Positions 15,012-15,567 of a DNA stretch of 15,567 nucleotides are shown here, piece by piece (positions within the stretch are counted from its first letter, which is position 1; every line of letters starts with the position of its first letter). The translations under genes were made by a program, and so were the position numbers. The notes below the pieces were generated by a model. The model did not search any database. It was not told the origin of the DNA and saw only the letters and a list, made by a program, of their open reading frames with translations. Source of the DNA: Syntrophaceae bacterium UBA7544 (lineage in GTDB: Bacteria > Desulfobacterota > Syntrophia > Syntrophales > Smithellaceae); assembly GCA_002479215.1 (NCBI GenBank), contig DLME01000205.1, positions 1-15,567 of the forward strand, given 5' to 3'.

Positions 15012-15567
15012 TTTTTGTCGCCTCCCGCCGTCAGACTTGCAGTAATGGCATTTAAGCGGCTAATAGCTTTTTCTCTTTCCACAAATTGGTTCCAGTATTG
15101 AGCTTCATAATCAAGCAAGGTTTTTAGCCGGGAAATAACATTTATCGCTTCCGTCTTTCCCGTGGAATACCCGGCAAGCGATTGTTCGAAATCCTGGGTG
15201 TTTTTGGGGATCAAACCTTTCTTATAAATATTCATGAGTTTTTCCGCAGAGCGCAGCATGGAATAATTATCGCGCAAAGCTGCCGCAATCATCAGTTTAA
15301 CGGCTTCGATTTCCTGCTTGGCTTGTCGAATAGTTGCTTTTGCTTCCAAAACAGCTGGCCGCTGTTTTGATAGGAAGTACAAAGGAACATTGATTGTTGC
15401 CGTAGCACTCCACATATCTTTGAAATCACCAGAGCGGTTGAAGTAGCTGCCGCTTAGAGCAAAGTCAGGAAAATATTCTTTCTGCGCCATAAGCAGCTTC
15501 GTTTCGGCAGCTTCCAGCATCTTTCCACGCGATTTGATTTCCGGCGAATGTTGGAGCGCGAGATCGA
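15008..15567 (-). CDS. cusC: CusC-like TolC-family outer-membrane channel, C-terminal part
   Basis: The gene runs off the window; only its last 185 codons are present, the frame staying open to base 15567. The reading frame is continuous from DLALQHSPEIKSRGK at the edge, so the internal Met at 15520 is not the start. Seen: the OEP/TolC repeat pattern HSPEIKSRG...AETKLLMAQKEYFPDFALSGSY, then the strand and helical region NVPLYFLSKQRPAVLEAKATIRQAKQEI, and a closing helix LDYEAQYWNQFVEREKAISRLNAIT. This is the outer-membrane factor that completes the CusCBA tunnel. It ends GGDKK and its TGA overlaps the cusB start. Signal peptide and lipid-attachment Cys cannot be seen because the N-terminus is missing. 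Confidence 0.9.
   Translation of the reverse strand, partial: DLALQHSPEIKSRGKMLEAAETKLLMAQKEYFPDFALSGSYFNRSGDFKDMWSATATINVPLYFLSKQRPAVLEAKATIRQAKQEIEAVKLMIAAALRDNYSMLRSAEKLMNIYKKGLIPKNTQDFEQSLAGYSTGKTEAINVISRLKTLLDYEAQYWNQFVEREKAISRLNAITASLTAGGDKK

Noticed and set aside
1..15567. CRISPR arrays, tRNA and rRNA genes, full insertion sequences
   Set aside because: No regularly spaced direct repeats, no cloverleaf or rRNA-like stretches and no transposase or integrase reading frame were found.

Overview
The window looks like the chromosome of a strictly anaerobic Gram-negative bacterium, most plausibly a member of Desulfobacterota (a Syntrophales/Smithella-like genome is my best guess). The reasons are a tungsten-type aldehyde:ferredoxin oxidoreductase homologue, envelope proteins that require an outer membrane (AsmA-like protein, TolC-type channel, tripartite RND pump), moderate GC content and several interspersed palindromic repeats. 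The taxonomic placement is inference; no rRNA or marker gene lies in the window.

Left part (1-4470): two genes on the minus strand, an AOR-family oxidoreductase (153-2336) and, upstream of it, an AsmA-like envelope protein (2519-3930) whose frame is broken by one base near codon 60. Upstream of the AsmA gene are a cluster of small GC-rich palindromes and a divergent intergenic region carrying a plausible promoter for each direction. Centre (4471-6696): one plus-strand gene for a 741-residue cytoplasmic HEAT-repeat protein of unknown role.

Right part (6743-15567): a minus-strand copper/silver export cluster. Read in the direction of transcription it is cusC-like outer-membrane channel (cut by the window edge), cusB-like adaptor, an inserted 118-bp terminal-inverted-repeat element plus an AT-rich gene of unknown function, cusA-like RND pump, a DUF302 protein, and a CopA-type P1B ATPase with a YHS domain and two Cys-rich metal-binding modules. 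Downstream of copA is a short degraded copy of a cusA 3' end, so the DUF302-copA block is flanked by two cusA 3' ends in direct orientation.

Functionally, CopA would move Cu(I) (or Ag(I)) from cytoplasm to periplasm and CusCBA would expel it through the outer membrane. The three pump methionines known to bind Cu/Ag in E. coli CusA are all present at a constant offset of four residues. I find no clear new system. The points most worth a second look are the unknown gene and repeat that interrupt the cus operon, the cusA remnant beyond copA, and the frameshift in the AsmA gene.
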